Positions 42,176-51,509 of a stretch of 64,000 nt of DNA are shown here, piece after piece (positions within the stretch are counted from its first letter, which is position 1; each line of letters begins with the position of its first letter). The translations under genes and the position numbers were made by a program. The stretch spans positions 1-64,000 of the forward strand of contig JAJFGK010000139.1 in assembly GCA_021776195.1 (NCBI GenBank), written 5' to 3'. The notes under the pieces were generated by a model. It did not search any database. It was not told where the DNA came from and worked only from the letters and a program-made list of their open reading frames with translations. This DNA is from Kiloniellaceae bacterium. Its GTDB lineage: Bacteria > Pseudomonadota > Alphaproteobacteria > Kiloniellales > Kiloniellaceae.

Positions 42176-43210
42176 ATGACCGCCTTGCCGCCGACCCGTC
42201 CTCTCCCACGCCGCGCCACGGCCAAGCTCTGGGGTCCGGGCCTCGTCTTGCTGCTGGTCATCGCCGGCGCCCTCCTCTGGCCGGATCAGGCCGAGGACAG
42301 CGCCCTGTTCGTCGTCGAAAACCTGGTCACCATCGCACCGATCATCGCCTTCGCCGTGGTCCTGGCGGCGTCGATCCGCGCCAGCGGTGCCGATGGCCAG
42401 TTGGCCAGGGTTTTCACCGGGCGCCCGGGCCGGATGATCCTGCTGGCCTCGGCCTTTGGCGCCATCACCCCGGTCTGCGGCCTCGGCGTGCTGCCGATCA
42501 TCGCCGGCCTGCTCGGCGCCGGCGTGCCCCTGGCCCCGATCATGGCCTTCTGGCTCTCCTCGCCGATCACCGATCCCTCGATGCTGACCATCACGGCGGC
42601 CACCCTTGGCCTCGACTTCGCCGTCGGCAAGACCCTGGTGGCCTTCGGCATCGGCCTGATCAGCGGCAGCCTGACCCACCTGGTGGTCGGCCTGGGCGCC
42701 TTCCCCTTGATCGTGAAGGCCGGCGCCGCGGATCAACCGGCCTGCGGCGGCGCCACGGAATCGCTTCAGTGGGCCTTCTGGCGCGATCGCCGGCGGCGCC
42801 GGAATTTCCTGTCCGACCTGGCCACCAATGGCCTCATGATCACCAAGTGGCTGGTCCTGGCCTTCGCCCTGGAGAGCCTGGTGCGGCGCTACTTCCCGGC
42901 CGAGTTGGTCGCCGGTTATGTCGGGGCCGACAGCAGTTGGGCGATTCCGCTGGCCGTCCTGATCGGCACGCCGATCTATCTCGACGGCTACGCCGCCCTG
43001 CCCTTCGTGCGCAGCCTGATCGAGCTTGGCATGACACCGGGCGCCGCCATGGCCTTTCTGGTGTCGGGCGGCATCACCTCGCTCTATGCCTCGGTCGCGG
43101 TCTTCGCCCTGGTGCGCTGGCAAATCTTCGCCTGGTACCTGGTCCTGGCCGTGGTGACGGCGGTCCTCGGCGGCTATGGCTACGAGCTCTACGTCACCTT
43201 CGCGCGCTGA
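42176..43210 (+). CDS. DUF318/ArsP-type permease (YraQ family)
   Basis: A 344-residue inner-membrane protein with about eight membrane segments. Family motifs include AFGAITPVCGLGVLPIIAG and VPLAPIMAFWLSSPITDPSM in the first half, and IGTPIYLDGYAALPFVRSL with FLVSGGITSLYASVAVF in the second, the duplicated pattern of PF03773. The CGLGVLP segment carries the conserved Cys. Members export organoarsenicals, metals or perhaps sulfur compounds. Control by the divergent LysR gene is likely. Confidence 0.85.
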   Translation: MTALPPTRPLPRRATAKLWGPGLVLLLVIAGALLWPDQAEDSALFVVENLVTIAPIIAFAVVLAASIRASGADGQLARVFTGRPGRMILLASAFGAITPVCGLGVLPIIAGLLGAGVPLAPIMAFWLSSPITDPSMLTITAATLGLDFAVGKTLVAFGIGLISGSLTHLVVGLGAFPLIVKAGAADQPACGGATESLQWAFWRDRRRRRNFLSDLATNGLMITKWLVLAFALESLVRRYFPAELVAGYVGADSSWAIPLAVLIGTPIYLDGYAALPFVRSLIELGMTPGAAMAFLVSGGITSLYASVAVFALVRWQIFAWYLVLAVVTAVLGGYGYELYVTFAR

Positions 43211-43236
43211 AGAGGTTGTTCGCAGCGCAGGGCAAA

Positions 43237-43263
43237 GGAAGCCGGCGACAGGCGCCGGCTTCC
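43237..43263. terminator. Hairpin between convergent permease and ABC operon
   Basis: GGAAGCCGGCG (43237-43247) and CGCCGGCTTCC (43253-43263) form a perfect 11-bp stem with the loop ACAGG. It lies midway between the convergent permease (ends 43210) and ABC substrate-binding gene (ends 43290), so it probably terminates both, although no U-run follows. Confidence 0.5.
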
Positions 43264-43289
43264 CGCGCGTTGCAACGGTGACGGGCAGT

Positions 43290-44930
43290 CTATGTCCAGT
43301 GCCAGTCCTGCACGTTCCAAGTCATGTCGGTGACATACTGGTTCGGCTTGACGCCCACCAGGTCCTTGTTCTTCAGCAGGCCGCCGAAGACCCCGCCCTG
43401 GGGCGCGAAGGGCACTTCTTCGAGCAGGATCTCCTGAATCTTGGCGTAGGTCACCTGACGCTCTTTTTGCGTCGCTTGAATGGCGCCCAGCTCGAGCAGT
43501 CTGTCGACCTCGGCGTTCTCGTACTGCACGTAGTTCGAGCCCGCGCCGTGTTTGGCGGGAATGAGTTTCGAATGGCAGCGCGCCGAGTAGTCCGGGTCCA
43601 TGCCGACGGTCGGCGCCCAGGCGACCAGCAGGGTGTCGAACTTCGACTGGGTCGTGTAGTCGCCCCAGACCACCGATCCGGGCATGTTCTTGATCTCCAT
43701 CTCGACGCCGATCTTTTTCCAGGTCTGCTGGAACATGGCCTGGCAGCCCTGCCGCGCGTTGTTTCCGGCGGTCGTCGACATGGTGAACTTCATCTGGTGG
43801 CCGTCCTTGGCACGAATGCCGTCGGCCCCGACCGCCCAGCCGGCCTCGTCCAGCATCTTGGCGGCAAGCTCGAGGTTCGGCGTCTCGTCCTTCAGGTTGG
43901 CGTTATAGGCCCAGTGGCTTTGGTGCAGATAAGAAAGGGTCCGCCGCCACTTGCCGAAGTACATGTCGTCGAGCGATTTTTGCATTTCCGATGCGATGTA
44001 GAGCGCCTTGCGCACCTTCGGATCGGAGAACTGCGGCTTGCCGCAGTTGAAGTAGATGAACTGCACCCAGGGCAAGGGCAGCTCGATGAAACTGCGGTCC
44101 GGCAGGGCCGCCGCTTCGTCCCAACGATCGTAGGGCAGGCTGGTCACCATGTAATCGACTTCGCCGGTCTTGGCCTGACCATAGAGCACCATCTGGTCCG
44201 GCACCGTCTTCATGATAATGCTCTTGGTCTTGGCCGGGCCGCGGTGATAGTCGTCGTTGCGTTCGAAGACGATATGACTGCCGGCGGTGCGGCTCTTGAA
44301 CTTGAAGGGTCCGGTCCCGATCGGCGCGGCGTTGAAGTTCGAGGTATTGATGTCGGCTTCGTCCTTCAAAACGTGCCGCGGGACGATATGCATTTCCTGC
44401 CAGGCCCAGAGGAAGGGCGTGTAGGGCTTCGTGAGCGCGATCTCGACGCTGTGCTCGTCAATGACCGTCAAGGATTCGATAAGGTCGAAGCCCGAGCGCG
44501 AGCGCACCGCGACATTCGGATTCATGATGGTCTGATAGGTGAAATCGACGTCCAGGGCGGTGAAGGGCTGGCCGTCGCTCCAGCGGACATCCTTCTTGAG
44601 ATTGATCTTCCAGGTCCTGCCGTCCCGGGAGACCCCGCCGTTGGCTTCGGTCGGGATTTCCGCCGCCAGATTAGGGGCGAACTGACCCGTCTCGTCCATG
44701 TCCCAGAGCGCATCGAACACGCAGGCCTCGGGAATGTTCTCGGTGCCGCGATTGACATAGAGCAGCGGATTGTACTGCACCGGCTCCTGATTGTGCCCGA
44801 CGATGATGCGGTCTTTCTTGGCGGCAATCGCGGGCGCCGGTAGCAGGCTGCTGGCCGCCGCCACGGCCGCGACCGAACCGCTGGTCTTGATGAAGTGACG
44901 CCTGTCGAACTTCCAGGTCGTTTTGGTCAT
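43290..44930 (-). CDS. Dipeptide/oligopeptide-type ABC substrate-binding protein (SBP family 5)
   Basis: A 546-residue periplasmic protein. The start has a Tat signal (KFDRRHFIKTSGSVAAVAAA), with cleavage near APAIAA. Family 5 features include TWKINLKKDVRWSDGQPFTA, IGTGPFKFKSR and a C-terminal VQYENAEVDRLLELG. Start at 44930 follows GGGAGAAG. It is the last gene of a DFBC-type operon instead of the first. The ligand may be a peptide, opine or nickel chelate. Confidence 0.9.
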   Translation of the reverse strand: MTKTTWKFDRRHFIKTSGSVAAVAAASSLLPAPAIAAKKDRIIVGHNQEPVQYNPLLYVNRGTENIPEACVFDALWDMDETGQFAPNLAAEIPTEANGGVSRDGRTWKINLKKDVRWSDGQPFTALDVDFTYQTIMNPNVAVRSRSGFDLIESLTVIDEHSVEIALTKPYTPFLWAWQEMHIVPRHVLKDEADINTSNFNAAPIGTGPFKFKSRTAGSHIVFERNDDYHRGPAKTKSIIMKTVPDQMVLYGQAKTGEVDYMVTSLPYDRWDEAAALPDRSFIELPLPWVQFIYFNCGKPQFSDPKVRKALYIASEMQKSLDDMYFGKWRRTLSYLHQSHWAYNANLKDETPNLELAAKMLDEAGWAVGADGIRAKDGHQMKFTMSTTAGNNARQGCQAMFQQTWKKIGVEMEIKNMPGSVVWGDYTTQSKFDTLLVAWAPTVGMDPDYSARCHSKLIPAKHGAGSNYVQYENAEVDRLLELGAIQATQKERQVTYAKIQEILLEEVPFAPQGGVFGGLLKNKDLVGVKPNQYVTDMTWNVQDWHWT

Positions 44931-44987
44931 GGCGCTTCTCCCTCTGTTTGCCGTTGTCATTCGCCGACCCCGGGAGGCACTCCGGGG

Positions 44988-45917
44988 TCAGTAGTCCATC
45001 TTGAGCTTGGGATCGAGGGCGTCGCGCAAGCCGTCGCCCAGGAAATTGAAGCTCAACACGGTCAGGGTGATCATCACGCCGGGCAAGACGGCCAGGAACG
45101 GCACGGTGTCGAAATACCCTTGCGCGTTGGTCAACATGTTGCCCCAACTGGCCAGCGGCGGCTGAATGCCGTAGCCGAGGAAGCTGATGTAGGATTCCAT
45201 CAAGACCGCCGTGGCGACCTTCAAGGTGGCGGCCACCAGGATCGGCGCCATGGTGTTGGGCAGCAGCTCCTTGAACATGATACGCCGGCCCGAGGCGCCC
45301 AGGGCGTGGGCCGCCTGGATGAAATCCTGTTCCTTCAGGTGCAAAATCTCCGCCCGCACGATGCGCGCCACCTCCATCCAGGAGGTCAGGCCGATGATCA
45401 GCGAGATCGAAATCAGGCTCGGGGTCACGAAAGCCGCGACGACGAGCAGCAGGAAGACCTGCGGGAAGCAGAGCATGGTATCGACGAAACGCATGATCAG
45501 GTTGTCGATCCAGCCGCCGTAATACCCGGCGGTCAGACCGATCACCGCCCCGGTCACGACCGTCGCCAACATGGCCACCAAGCCGACCACGAGGGAAATC
45601 CGGCCGCCGTGCAGCAACCGGCTCAGGGTGTCGCGGCCCAGCTCGTCGGTGCCCAAGGGATAGCTCATGTTCTCGAAGGGAAAGAGGAAACGGACCGAGG
45701 TGTCGAGATAGATCGGATCGTGCGGCGCTATGAAGTCCGCGAAAAGCGCCGAAATGAACAGCAGGATCACCCCAATCCCGCCGGCCACGGCAAGCTTGTG
45801 GCGCAGGAAGCGCCGCAGCACGCGCCGCGGCTGGCTTTCGTAGCGCGCCGTCCCGCTGGCCTCCGAGGCCGGCGGCGTGGCGCTGGCCGCTGGGGGAAGA
45901 TGGGTTGCCTCGTTCAT
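44988..45917 (-). CDS. Dipeptide-type ABC transporter permease (DppC-like)
   Basis: A 309-residue permease with a cytoplasmic N terminus and about six membrane segments. It has the N-terminal OppC_N helix (LAVAGGIGVILLFISALFAD), HDPIYLDT, and YPLGTDELGRDTLSRLLHGG typical of DppC. The EAA loop is HALGASGRRIMFKELLPNTM. MNEATH at 45917 is the preferred start with GAGGGAGG before it. It lies 13 bp after the DppB gene. Confidence 0.92.
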   Translation of the reverse strand: MNEATHLPPAASATPPASEASGTARYESQPRRVLRRFLRHKLAVAGGIGVILLFISALFADFIAPHDPIYLDTSVRFLFPFENMSYPLGTDELGRDTLSRLLHGGRISLVVGLVAMLATVVTGAVIGLTAGYYGGWIDNLIMRFVDTMLCFPQVFLLLVVAAFVTPSLISISLIIGLTSWMEVARIVRAEILHLKEQDFIQAAHALGASGRRIMFKELLPNTMAPILVAATLKVATAVLMESYISFLGYGIQPPLASWGNMLTNAQGYFDTVPFLAVLPGVMITLTVLSFNFLGDGLRDALDPKLKMDY

Positions 45918-45930
45918 GCGCGGCCCTCCC

Positions 45931-46884
45931 TCATTCCAGCCTGACACGCGGATCGACGAGCGCGACGCCGATGTCCGCCAGGAGGTTCCCGACGATCACG
46001 AAGACGGCCGTGAAGACCATCATGCCCATCAAGACCGGGTACTCCTTCATGGTCAGCGCATCGACGAAGAGCCGCCCCATGCCCGGCCAGCCAAAGACCG
46101 TCTCGGCCACCAGGGCGCCGGAAAAGAGGAACGGCAGTTGAACGCCGAGCAGGGCGATCAAGGGCGTGACCGCGTTGGGGAAGGCGTGGCGAAAGAGCAC
46201 CGCCGGGCCGCGCAGCCCCTTGGAGCGGGCGGTACGGATGTAATCCTGGTTGATCACTTCCAGGAAGCTGGAGCGGGCATAGCGCGACCAGGTCGCGACG
46301 ATGACCAGCGCCAGCACCGTGGTGGGCAGGATCAGGTGGCGCAGCAGGTCGAGAATGTTGTTTTCCTCGCCCAGTTCGTACATGCCGCCCGAGGGCAGCC
46401 AGCGAAGCTCCAGGGCGAAAATGTAGATCGCCATCAGGCCGAACCAGAAGGTCGGGAAGGACAGGGCGAAGACCGCGCCGGTCGTTGCCAGGTAATCGAA
46501 GACCGAATAGCGCCGCACGGCGCCCAGGATGCCGATCGCCATGCCCAGGACGATCGCGATGGCCAGGGAGGAACCCGCCAGCAGCAATGTCGCCGGGACC
46601 CGCTCCAGGATCACCGTCAGCACGGGGCGCCCGCCGAAGAAGGTGTTGCCCCAGTTGCCGAACAGCATATTGGTCGCCCACTTCGCGTACTGGACGTGGA
46701 CCGGCTGGTCGAGCCCGTAGAGCACCTTGATCCGCTCGATGTCCTGGATCGAGACGGTCGGGTTCAAGGTGTAGATCGCCAGCGGCCCCCCGGGCGCCAG
46801 ATGCATCAGACCGAATCCGATGACCGAGACCCCGATCAGCAGCGGGATCGCATTGAGCAGACGCCGTATGATGAACTGCAGCAT
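45931..46884 (-). CDS. Dipeptide-type ABC transporter permease (DppB-like)
   Basis: A 317-residue permease. Start MLQFIIRRLLNAIPLLIGVS is the standard DppB N terminus. Further motifs are HLAPGGP, LYGLDQPVHVQY, the EAA loop RTARSKGLRGPAVLFRHAFP and the C-terminal ETVFGWPGMGRL. It starts 8 bp after the upstream ATPase gene stop and forms the channel with DppC. Confidence 0.93.
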   Translation of the reverse strand: MLQFIIRRLLNAIPLLIGVSVIGFGLMHLAPGGPLAIYTLNPTVSIQDIERIKVLYGLDQPVHVQYAKWATNMLFGNWGNTFFGGRPVLTVILERVPATLLLAGSSLAIAIVLGMAIGILGAVRRYSVFDYLATTGAVFALSFPTFWFGLMAIYIFALELRWLPSGGMYELGEENNILDLLRHLILPTTVLALVIVATWSRYARSSFLEVINQDYIRTARSKGLRGPAVLFRHAFPNAVTPLIALLGVQLPFLFSGALVAETVFGWPGMGRLFVDALTMKEYPVLMGMMVFTAVFVIVGNLLADIGVALVDPRVRLE

Positions 46885-46892
46885 CGCCGGTC

Positions 46893-47870
46893 CTAATCCT
46901 CGCCGCCATAGAGGTGACAGGCCACGGCGTGACCTTCTTCGAGCGTCTGGAGTTTGGGTGTCCTTTGCGCGCATTGCGGCATCGCCATGGGACAGCGCGG
47001 GTGAAAGGCGCAGCCGCCCGGCGGATTAATCGGCGAGGGCACGTCCCCGGCCAGCACGATGCGGTCGCGTCGCTGGCGCGGCTGCGGCAGCGGGACGGCC
47101 GACAGCAGGGCCTTGGTGTAGGGGTGCTTGTGGTCGAAGTAGAGCTCGTCGCGGGGGGCGATCTCGACGATCTTGCCGAGATACATCACCGCCACGACGT
47201 CGGAGATATGACTGATCACGCTCAGGTCGTGGGAGATCATGATGTAGGTCAGCCCCATTTCCTCTTGAAGCTCCTTGAGGAGGTTGATGATCTGCGCCTG
47301 GATCGAAACATCCAGCGCGCTGACCGGCTCGTCGCCGATGATCAGCTCGGGCGACAGGGCGAGCGCGCGGGCGATACCGATCCTCTGCCTCTGGCCGCCG
47401 CTGAACTCGTGCGGGTAACGCCGCATGGCATCGGGGCTGAGACCCACCCGGCGCAACAGCCCGGCGACGCGGTCGTCCCTTTCGGACCCGCTGGCCAGGT
47501 CGTGGATCTCCAGGGGCGCCGCGATGATGCCACCCACGCTGAGGCGCGGATTGAGCGAGGAAAAGGGGTCCTGAAAGATGATCTGCAGCCGTTGACGCAA
47601 GGGCACCATCTCGCGGCGCGTATGGCGGGTGATGTCCTGGCCGTCCAGCCAGATCTCGCCGTCGGTCGGCTCGACAAGCTTGAGCAGCGTCTTGCCCAGG
47701 GTCGTCTTGCCGCAGCCGCTTTCGCCGACCAGGCCCAGAACCTCGCCGCGTTCGACGGTCAGGTCGACCCCGTCGACGGCGTGCACCCGGTCGACGATCC
47801 GCGACAGCAGACCCTTGCGTATGGGGAAATGGGTTTTGAGCCCGCGGGCCTCCAGGAGGACGTCGCTCAT
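46893..47870 (-). CDS. Dipeptide-type ABC transporter ATP-binding protein (DppF-like)
   Basis: A 325-residue ATPase. Walker A is [12 protein letters not shown], the Q-loop is [13 protein letters not shown], the signature [15 protein letters not shown], Walker [15 protein letters not shown] and switch His MISHDL. The C-terminal oligopeptide domain with Cys residues ([16 protein letters not shown]) may bind an iron-sulfur cluster as in DppD/F. Start at 47870 overlaps the DppD gene by 4 bp. Confidence 0.93.
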   Translation of the reverse strand: MSDVLLEARGLKTHFPIRKGLLSRIVDRVHAVDGVDLTVERGEVLGLVGESGCGKTTLGKTLLKLVEPTDGEIWLDGQDITRHTRREMVPLRQRLQIIFQDPFSSLNPRLSVGGIIAAPLEIHDLASGSERDDRVAGLLRRVGLSPDAMRRYPHEFSGGQRQRIGIARALALSPELIIGDEPVSALDVSIQAQIINLLKELQEEMGLTYIMISHDLSVISHISDVVAVMYLGKIVEIAPRDELYFDHKHPYTKALLSAVPLPQPRQRRDRIVLAGDVPSPINPPGGCAFHPRCPMAMPQCAQRTPKLQTLEEGHAVACHLYGGED

Positions 47871-48838
47871 CCCGCCCACCAGCAGCTCACGAAATGCCCC
47901 TCCGCCACGGCCTCCAACCGCGGCCGCTCCCGCCGGCAGCGTTCCATGACCGCCGGACAGCGGTCGGCGAAGGCGCAGCCTTCGGGCAGCAGGTCGAGGG
48001 CCGGCACCATACCGGGTATCTCGGTCAGCCGGGCATGGCGTTGCCTTTCAATCCGCGGAATGGAGCGCAGCAGCCCTTGGGTATAGGGGTGGCGCGGCTC
48101 TTCGAAGAGGGTGGCGACCGTCGCCTTTTCGACGATCTTGCCCGCGTACATCACGGCGACCCGCTGCGCGGTCTCGGCGATCACGGCCAGGTCATGGGTA
48201 ATCAACAAGACACTGGTGCCAAGCCGATCCTGCAGTCCCGCCATGAGTTCGAGGATCTGTGCCTGAATGGTGACATCCAGCGCGGTCGTGGGTTCGTCGG
48301 CGATCAGCACCTTGGGGTCGCAGGCCAGGGCAAGCGCGATCATAACCCGCTGGCGCATTCCGCCGGAAAGCTGATGGGGATACTCGTCGAGCCGGCTCTG
48401 CGGCGAAGGAATGCCGACCAGATTGAAAAGCTCCAGCGCCCGCTGGGTGGCCTCGCGGCGGTTCTGGTCGAAATGCCGGGACAGGACCTCGGCGACCTGG
48501 CGCCCGACCGACATCACTGGGTTCAGCGAAGTCATCGGTTCTTGAAACACCATGGCGATGTCGCGCCCGCGGGTGTCGCTCATCTGGCGTTCGTCGAGGC
48601 TGAGAAGATCTTGTCCCTGGAACAGGATACGTCCCGATTGGACCTGGGCCGGCGGCGATTCGAGTAGCCCGATGACAGCCAGCGAGGTGACCGTCTTGCC
48701 GCTGCCGCTTTCACCGACAAGCCCGAGCGTTTCCCCGGCGGCGAGATCAAAGCTCACGCCATCGACAGCCTTGAGGAGCCTGTCTTCGTCGCGAAAGTGA
48801 ACACTAAGATCTTCGACCTGCAAAACGGGAGCGATCAT
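47867..48838 (-). CDS. Dipeptide-type ABC transporter ATP-binding protein (DppD-like)
   Basis: A 323-residue ATPase, first gene of the operon. Walker A is [12 protein letters not shown], the Q-loop [13 protein letters not shown], the signature [15 protein letters not shown], Walker [13 protein letters not shown] and switch LITHDL. The C-terminal segment [16 protein letters not shown] is the typical Cys-rich tail. The operon order D-F-B-C-A on the minus strand starts here. Confidence 0.93.
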   Translation of the reverse strand: MIAPVLQVEDLSVHFRDEDRLLKAVDGVSFDLAAGETLGLVGESGSGKTVTSLAVIGLLESPPAQVQSGRILFQGQDLLSLDERQMSDTRGRDIAMVFQEPMTSLNPVMSVGRQVAEVLSRHFDQNRREATQRALELFNLVGIPSPQSRLDEYPHQLSGGMRQRVMIALALACDPKVLIADEPTTALDVTIQAQILELMAGLQDRLGTSVLLITHDLAVIAETAQRVAVMYAGKIVEKATVATLFEEPRHPYTQGLLRSIPRIERQRHARLTEIPGMVPALDLLPEGCAFADRCPAVMERCRRERPRLEAVAEGHFVSCWWAG

Positions 48839-49105
48839 GACGACCCCTGCACGGCCCGGCGCGGTTTGGTGTGATGGACGCGTTCGGTCTCAAGCTCCCG
48901 CACCTGCCGATCCAATGATAGGCGCAGTTAACGATTTTTGGGTAGGCCCGAATTGCTCTCGGTGAAAATCGCAGTGATCGGGCGGGAACATTCGCTCGAA
49001 CTCGCGCTTTTGGGTGTGACCGCCTCTTTAGCGGGCCTGAGGGCGCCGGCTGCTGTAGACTTGCGAGATATCTAGCCTCTATCCATCGCATTCGGGAGAC
49101 CGCAC

Positions 49106-50011
49106 ATGACCGCTGCCTTGCAGGATCTGACCATCGCCGTGATCGGCGCCGGCGATATGGGCGGCTCGGTGGCCCGCTGCCTGCGTCAGGCCGGCGCGGA
49201 CGTGGTGGCGGCGGGAAGCGGACGCAGCGCCGAGACGCGCGACCGCATCGCCGAGGCCGGCCTGCGCGACCTTGGCACCGTGGCGGCCTGTGCCGCCGCC
49301 GCCGATGTCTTCTTGTCGATCATGCCGCCGGAGAAGGCCGAGACCGTTGCGGCGGCGGCCGCCGCGGCCATCGCGAAAAGCGGCCGCCAACCGCTCTATG
49401 CCGATTGCAACGCCATTGCGCCGCAAACCGTGCAAGGCATTGCCGCCACTTTGGAGAGCGCCGGCGCGCGCTTCGTCGATGCCGGGATCATCGGTCTCAA
49501 TCCCGACAGCGGCAAGGCGACCCGGTTCTACGCCAGCGGCCCCGAAGCCGATGCATTGAAGGCAATCGAGGTCGAGGGCCGCATCGCCGTGCCGGTCGTC
49601 GGCCCCAAGATCGGCCAGGCCTCGGGCATCAAGATGTGCTACGCGGCGCTCACCAAGGGCACCGACACGCTTCGGGTCGCGATCCTCCTGACCGCCCGCG
49701 AACTCGGTCTCTATGACAGGCTGATCGAGGAGTTCGCCGGGTCGCAATCCGACAAGCTGGCCGACATGCGATCGGGTCTGCCGGCCCTGGCCTGCGATTC
49801 CGGGCGCTGGATCCGCGAGATGGAGGAGATCGCCCTGACCCTCGAGAGTGCCGGGACCACGGGCAAGTTCCACGAGGGTGCCGCCTTCATCCACCGGGTC
49901 CTGGCCGCCTCGCCGCTCGGCGAAGAGACCAGGGCAACCGCCGACCGCAATCGCAGCCTGGAGGAGTCCCTGGAAATCTGGGCCGGCAGCCTGCCGAAGA
50001 AGAAAGGTTAG
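49106..50011 (+). CDS. NAD(P)-dependent oxidoreductase (6-phosphogluconate/3-hydroxyisobutyrate-type, DUF1932)
   Basis: A 301-residue dehydrogenase. The N-terminal Rossmann domain has IAVIGAGDMGGSVARCLRQ and a Gly-Ser-Gly-Arg loop (AAGSGRSAETR) pointing to NADP. The middle has FVDAGIIGLNPDSGKATRFY and the C-terminal DUF1932 helical domain contains ASGIKMCYAALTKGTDTLR with the catalytic Lys. The substrate is a small hydroxy acid. It is divergent from the dipeptide ABC operon and convergent with the cyclase gene, overlapping its stop by 4 bp. Confidence 0.9.
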   Translation: MTAALQDLTIAVIGAGDMGGSVARCLRQAGADVVAAGSGRSAETRDRIAEAGLRDLGTVAACAAAADVFLSIMPPEKAETVAAAAAAAIAKSGRQPLYADCNAIAPQTVQGIAATLESAGARFVDAGIIGLNPDSGKATRFYASGPEADALKAIEVEGRIAVPVVGPKIGQASGIKMCYAALTKGTDTLRVAILLTARELGLYDRLIEEFAGSQSDKLADMRSGLPALACDSGRWIREMEEIALTLESAGTTGKFHEGAAFIHRVLAASPLGEETRATADRNRSLEESLEIWAGSLPKKKG

Positions 50012-51327
50012 GTTGCGCTGGAGGCAAGTGTGTAGATCGAAACGGGCGCGCTCTTGCCGCGGACCTCGACCGTGCCGATGGGCTTGAGGTCGATTGCCGC
50101 GCCGGCGGCGGCAGCCGTGCTTTCGGAGAGCAGCACCGTGGTGCCATATTCCTTGTTGAGGACCTCGAGCCGGGCGGTCAGGTTCACCGTATCGCCCAAT
50201 ACGGTGAACGATTGGCGCCCGCCGCCGCCGACGGTCCCGACCGCGACCGGGCCGGTGCAGAGACCGATCCGGACCTTCAGTTTGCGGCCCTGGGTGTCCA
50301 GATTTTCGAGGCTCTTTAGAATGGCCGATGCCGCGCGCAGGGCGTTGGCCGCATGGTCCGGGTCCTCGGCCGGGGCGTTGAACGCGGCGAGAACCCCGTC
50401 GCCCTGGAATTGGATGACGGCGCCACCGTGGCGCGAGACCGCCCCACTGACCGCATCGAAGTAGCCGTTGAGCAGCGCCACCACCTGTTCCGGCGTCATT
50501 CGCTCGGCCAGGGCGGTGAAACCCTCGAGGTCGACGAACAGCACGGTTGCCTCGCGCTCTTGCGGCGGCAGCACGCCGCCGCCCTGCACCAGATACCGGG
50601 CGACATCCGCGGGCACGTACTGACCGAACATCTCCTCGACGCTAAGCCGCGCGCGCTCGGCCTGGGCGAAGGCACCGACCACCCCCCGGGCACGACGCAC
50701 CGCCAGGGACAGGACAAACGCCGTGGCAAGGAGCGCGACGGTTTCCTGGACCCGGCTGCCGGTGCCGATGAAATCCGGATCGAAGACCACGGCGAGGTAC
50801 TGTTCCAGGCTCGGATCGTCGGGCAGGTCGTTCCAGGTCACGGTGCGCTCCATGCCCGACGTGATCCAGGCGAAGACGCCCCACCAACAGGCGGCTATGG
50901 TCACGCCGGCCCACAGCACCAGTCCCGGCGAAAGACTGAGTGCCGCGACCGCGAGGATGAAGAAGAAGTAGGGGAAGACGTCGCTGCGAAAGGCGAAGAT
51001 CTGCGGCACCTCGCCGGAGGTGGAGACCGGCGCGAAGACCATCGCGACGGCGATGATCATGATATCGAGGGCGATGAAAAAGTAACGCAGCCAGGCCCGG
51101 TCGTGGCGGCTGCCCAGCGTGGCTGCCTGAGCCAGTCCCAAGATCCCCAGGAGGGCCACCAGGGCCAGAAGATTGATCGCCACCGGAAGGGGACGTGAAA
51201 CCGCGAACCAGACCGCGAGGATGATGAGGAAGAGGAAGCGGCCCTTCAGGGCAAGGCGCAGCCCTTCCCGCTCGGCGCTGAGGAAAGCCCCCGCCACGCC
51301 TTTACTCAAAGACTGCGCTGCCGCCAT
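50008..51327 (-). CDS. Membrane class III adenylate/guanylate cyclase
   Basis: A 439-residue protein. Residues 30-210 hold about six membrane segments. A short linker (RLSVEEMFGQYVPADVARYL) is followed by the catalytic domain (about 250-435). Metal-binding Asp residues are in TVLFVDLEGFTALAERM and QFQGDGVLAAFNAP. Downstream are VRIGLCTGPV and FTVLGDTVNLTARLE with the conserved Asn and Arg. The purine-specific Lys just before QFQGD in many adenylate cyclases is Gln here, so the product (cAMP or cGMP) should be tested. The start at 51327 avoids an Arg/Pro-rich extension. Confidence 0.88.
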   Translation of the reverse strand: MAAAQSLSKGVAGAFLSAEREGLRLALKGRFLFLIILAVWFAVSRPLPVAINLLALVALLGILGLAQAATLGSRHDRAWLRYFFIALDIMIIAVAMVFAPVSTSGEVPQIFAFRSDVFPYFFFILAVAALSLSPGLVLWAGVTIAACWWGVFAWITSGMERTVTWNDLPDDPSLEQYLAVVFDPDFIGTGSRVQETVALLATAFVLSLAVRRARGVVGAFAQAERARLSVEEMFGQYVPADVARYLVQGGGVLPPQEREATVLFVDLEGFTALAERMTPEQVVALLNGYFDAVSGAVSRHGGAVIQFQGDGVLAAFNAPAEDPDHAANALRAASAILKSLENLDTQGRKLKVRIGLCTGPVAVGTVGGGGRQSFTVLGDTVNLTARLEVLNKEYGTTVLLSESTAAAAGAAIDLKPIGTVEVRGKSAPVSIYTLASSAT

Positions 51328-51509
51328 GGTCCCCACCGTCACTGCCTCGATGCTCCTGGGTCCAGGGACATATGGGGTGAGACCGGCGGGAATGCGCGAA
51401 AATTTGCGCCGGCGCTGGTAAGGGTCCTGGAGTTGAACGGCGGCAGGGGCAAGGCCGCGAAAAGAAATCCTCAAGAGGCCGGGCCTTTTCCAGACCCCCG
51501 GCGAAACGT

